Position numbers and translations under genes: made by a program. From SSC4 sp964443225 (GTDB lineage: Bacteria > Chloroflexota > Anaerolineae > SSC4 > Amarolineaceae), in the NCBI GenBank assembly GCA_964443225.1, contig CAYUCC010000005.1, forward strand, positions 57,231 through 121,230: a stretch of DNA of 64,000 bases. The letters run 5' to 3'. The notes under the pieces were generated by a model, which was not told the origin of the DNA, made no database searches, and saw nothing but the letters and a program-made list of their open reading frames with translations. Of the stretch, positions 62,491 to 64,000 are shown piece after piece. Position 1 is the stretch's first letter. Each line of letters opens with the position of its first letter.

Positions 62491-63924
62491 CTAAGATTGG
62501 GCAATGATCAAGGTGGAGCGAAGGCGCGTACGTCTTAACGGCAATAGTATGTCCAATTCATCACCACCTGCAACCAGAATCTTGGGATAATTCGATTGGA
62601 GCAATGCGGCCTGGAACACGTCAGCACCCTCGTCAAAAAGAAGAGCATGGTGCGCCCCCGCCTGAACCAGCTTTTCGGCCGCGAGCTCCAATGTGTGGCC
62701 TGTTCCAGCAGCAGGGTTGCCCTCGCAAGCCAGACACAACAACCGGGTCGCATCATGGTTAAGACCAACCATTGTCCAGCCATACGTATTACGTTGTAGG
62801 AAGACTTCCACCAAGCTAGCGTTCTCTGCGGGGAATCGAAACTCGCCGCGTCGCAGCTCGTGGAAAGGATCAGTGATCTGAACGTACTTAGCTTGCTCGA
62901 GGGCACCTGATATCTGGGGCAATGAGGCCCCCATGCGCTGCAAGAAGACAGGCCCGCACATGGCAGCCCGCTGCAGATTCTGGTCAGCAATCAATTGTGC
63001 CTCGCCAAACCAGACGTCGTCTGTTTGCCATTCGTCAAAGTAATACCGCGGCCGGCCGCTATCTTCTGGATAAAGTCGTCCGTTATTGGGCAAACCGGAG
63101 TTGTCTCGCGGGTTTAGATTTGGCAAACGGAACAAGTGACGCAGATCGCCAAACTGGTGAACGAGACGACTGACATCGACCACGCAACCATTGCGGATTA
63201 CCTGCTGGTTAGATACAACGAACTCGATGTTGGCCCCGCAGGGTTGCTCATTGATCCACACCATAGCATTCGCGCCTTCAGCGTTTGCGGTGAAACGAGC
63301 ATTCTGTATCGTCACTTCGGACCAGGGCGACTTACGCGGTCCCTTTCCCGCCTTCCACTTGATCAAACAGCTGTATTCCCGGGTGGTCAGAGGCTCAGGA
63401 TAAAGGAAAATGAGAACGGGTTCTATCGGATGTTTCGTGGGATCATGCGAGGCAAGCGGCGAATTTATATAAGCAACATTCCACAGATTCATGGTAAGGT
63501 CGCCGCAGCCCTGAAGACCTACTATTCTGTGGTTTGGATACCACCGTCTGAACTCATCGTCATGCGCTGGAAGCTTCGGGGTTTCACGAAGGTAATCTTC
63601 CAGGACATCGACGATGTTGGGCGGCAAGCCCAACGACTGAGCCTCATCCAACTCTGACTTCCCTACCTTCTGGTCTCTCTTTCGAAGATCGTTCGCAATC
63701 AGCCACGTCTGTAGTCGCTGGCCAAACGGGTGAGTCGTTGTCGCGCCTGGATAACGAGGATAGATGCGTTCCATTACTGGTGACGAACGTCCATCCCGTT
63801 GAATTCCTGGGCCGTGTTCGCGTCGCCAGGTATAGCTGAGAAATGGCTCCTCTTGATTGGTCAGATCGAACTCAATGATACTTAGTTCGACAGGGTTCAC
63901 CTCGCGGGTAATTTGTCTAGGCAT
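62491..63924 (-). CDS. protein with NAGPA-like (phosphodiester glycosidase) C-terminus
   Basis: The 477-residue protein is the first gene of the cluster visible; GGAGGGGG precedes its ATG. The C-terminal about 110 residues (YGWTMVGLNHDATRLLCLACEG; AEKLVQAGAHHALLFDEGADVF) resemble the phosphodiester glycosidase (NAGPA, DUF2233) domain, where the family has DGG or similar instead of DEG. The N-terminal 370 residues are unrecognised. No signal peptide is seen, which is unusual for NAGPA proteins. It may not hydrolyse anything. Its position at the head of the CHAT operon suggests a role in it. Confidence 0.55.
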   Translation of the reverse strand: MPRQITREVNPVELSIIEFDLTNQEEPFLSYTWRREHGPGIQRDGRSSPVMERIYPRYPGATTTHPFGQRLQTWLIANDLRKRDQKVGKSELDEAQSLGLPPNIVDVLEDYLRETPKLPAHDDEFRRWYPNHRIVGLQGCGDLTMNLWNVAYINSPLASHDPTKHPIEPVLIFLYPEPLTTREYSCLIKWKAGKGPRKSPWSEVTIQNARFTANAEGANAMVWINEQPCGANIEFVVSNQQVIRNGCVVDVSRLVHQFGDLRHLFRLPNLNPRDNSGLPNNGRLYPEDSGRPRYYFDEWQTDDVWFGEAQLIADQNLQRAAMCGPVFLQRMGASLPQISGALEQAKYVQITDPFHELRRGEFRFPAENASLVEVFLQRNTYGWTMVGLNHDATRLLCLACEGNPAAGTGHTLELAAEKLVQAGAHHALLFDEGADVFQAALLQSNYPKILVAGGDELDILLPLRRTRLRSTLIIAQS

Positions 63925-63954
63925 ATTCCCCCTCCATTCATAAGCCTAGTACAT

Positions 63955-63975
63955 CCTGGCTGAGTTGTAGCCAGG
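63955..63975 (-). promoter_or_regulatory. hairpin upstream of the CHAT cluster
   Basis: CCTGGCT (63955-63961) and AGCCAGG (63969-63975) form a perfect 7-base stem around a 7-base loop, 31 bases before the first start codon of the operon. The promoter itself is not visible; the window ends at 64000. Confidence 0.35.
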
Positions 63976-64000
63976 GTATGGCGTCCAGTTGACTGTGTTG

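Overview
The window looks like one scaffold of a GC-rich, free-living bacterium, most probably from the phylum Chloroflexota (Anaerolineae or Caldilineae type). This is an inference from gene content: a fused nuoCD, radical SAM arrays, secreted proteins with T/P-rich linkers, many intergenic repeats, and O-antigen ligase-like, DUF3048 and UPF0173 genes. Two runs of exactly 100 N (30857-30956 and 37132-37231) lie inside repeat arrays, so the sequence is a scaffold, probably metagenomic. I saw no tRNA, rRNA or CRISPR.

Layout. 1-6.1 kb: a minus-strand operon (ParB-like protein, pyruvate kinase, O-antigen ligase-like protein, DUF3048 lipoprotein, truncated by the window edge), preceded by an FFLEELY-type gene. 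6.1-9.1 kb: an AT-richer restriction-modification pair with a NotI-like nuclease. 9.2-14.4 kb: alpha/beta hydrolase, a 996-residue molybdenum hydroxylase, OsmC and VOC proteins. 14.5-21.9 kb: five radical SAM genes, three with a B12-binding-type N-terminus and two SPASM-type, built from what look like duplicated modules. 22-26.7 kb: rhodanese, RtcB, DUF2203, an A-type Fe-S carrier, MoaA and an Fe-S-type regulator. 26.8-30.7 kb: nuoB-nuoCD-nuoI behind a clear sigma70-like promoter, with unusual C-terminal tails on NuoB and NuoI. 31-35 kb: UPF0173 hydrolase, two small Cys-rich proteins, a FAD oxidoreductase and an Mrp ATPase. 35.5-43.6 kb: glutamine synthetase, a repeat field, a CBS protein with an ArsB/NhaD-type transporter, an orphan HigA-like regulator, a rifampicin-phosphotransferase-like enzyme and a hydrolase. 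43.9-46.8 kb: a secreted GH17-type protein with dockerin-like loops.

47.4-63.9 kb is the most unusual part. It is a long, one-direction, visibly AT-richer run of at least eleven tightly packed genes. In transcription order these are a protein with an NAGPA-like C-terminus, a CHAT protease, a membrane-anchored TPR-like partner overlapping the CHAT gene, a lipoprotein, a GH5-like/GH17-like fusion whose first domain lacks the expected nucleophile, a 511-residue unknown, a phosphofructokinase-family protein, and four radical SAM enzymes, one with a possible RiPP-recognition-like N-terminus. I do not recognise this combination as a described system. It is the best candidate for something new: a protease/surface-glycan/radical-SAM locus, possibly making a modified peptide or cell-surface product.

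Most long plus-strand reading frames opposite GC-rich minus-strand genes are shadows and are left out. Functions come from motif recognition by eye; no database search was possible.
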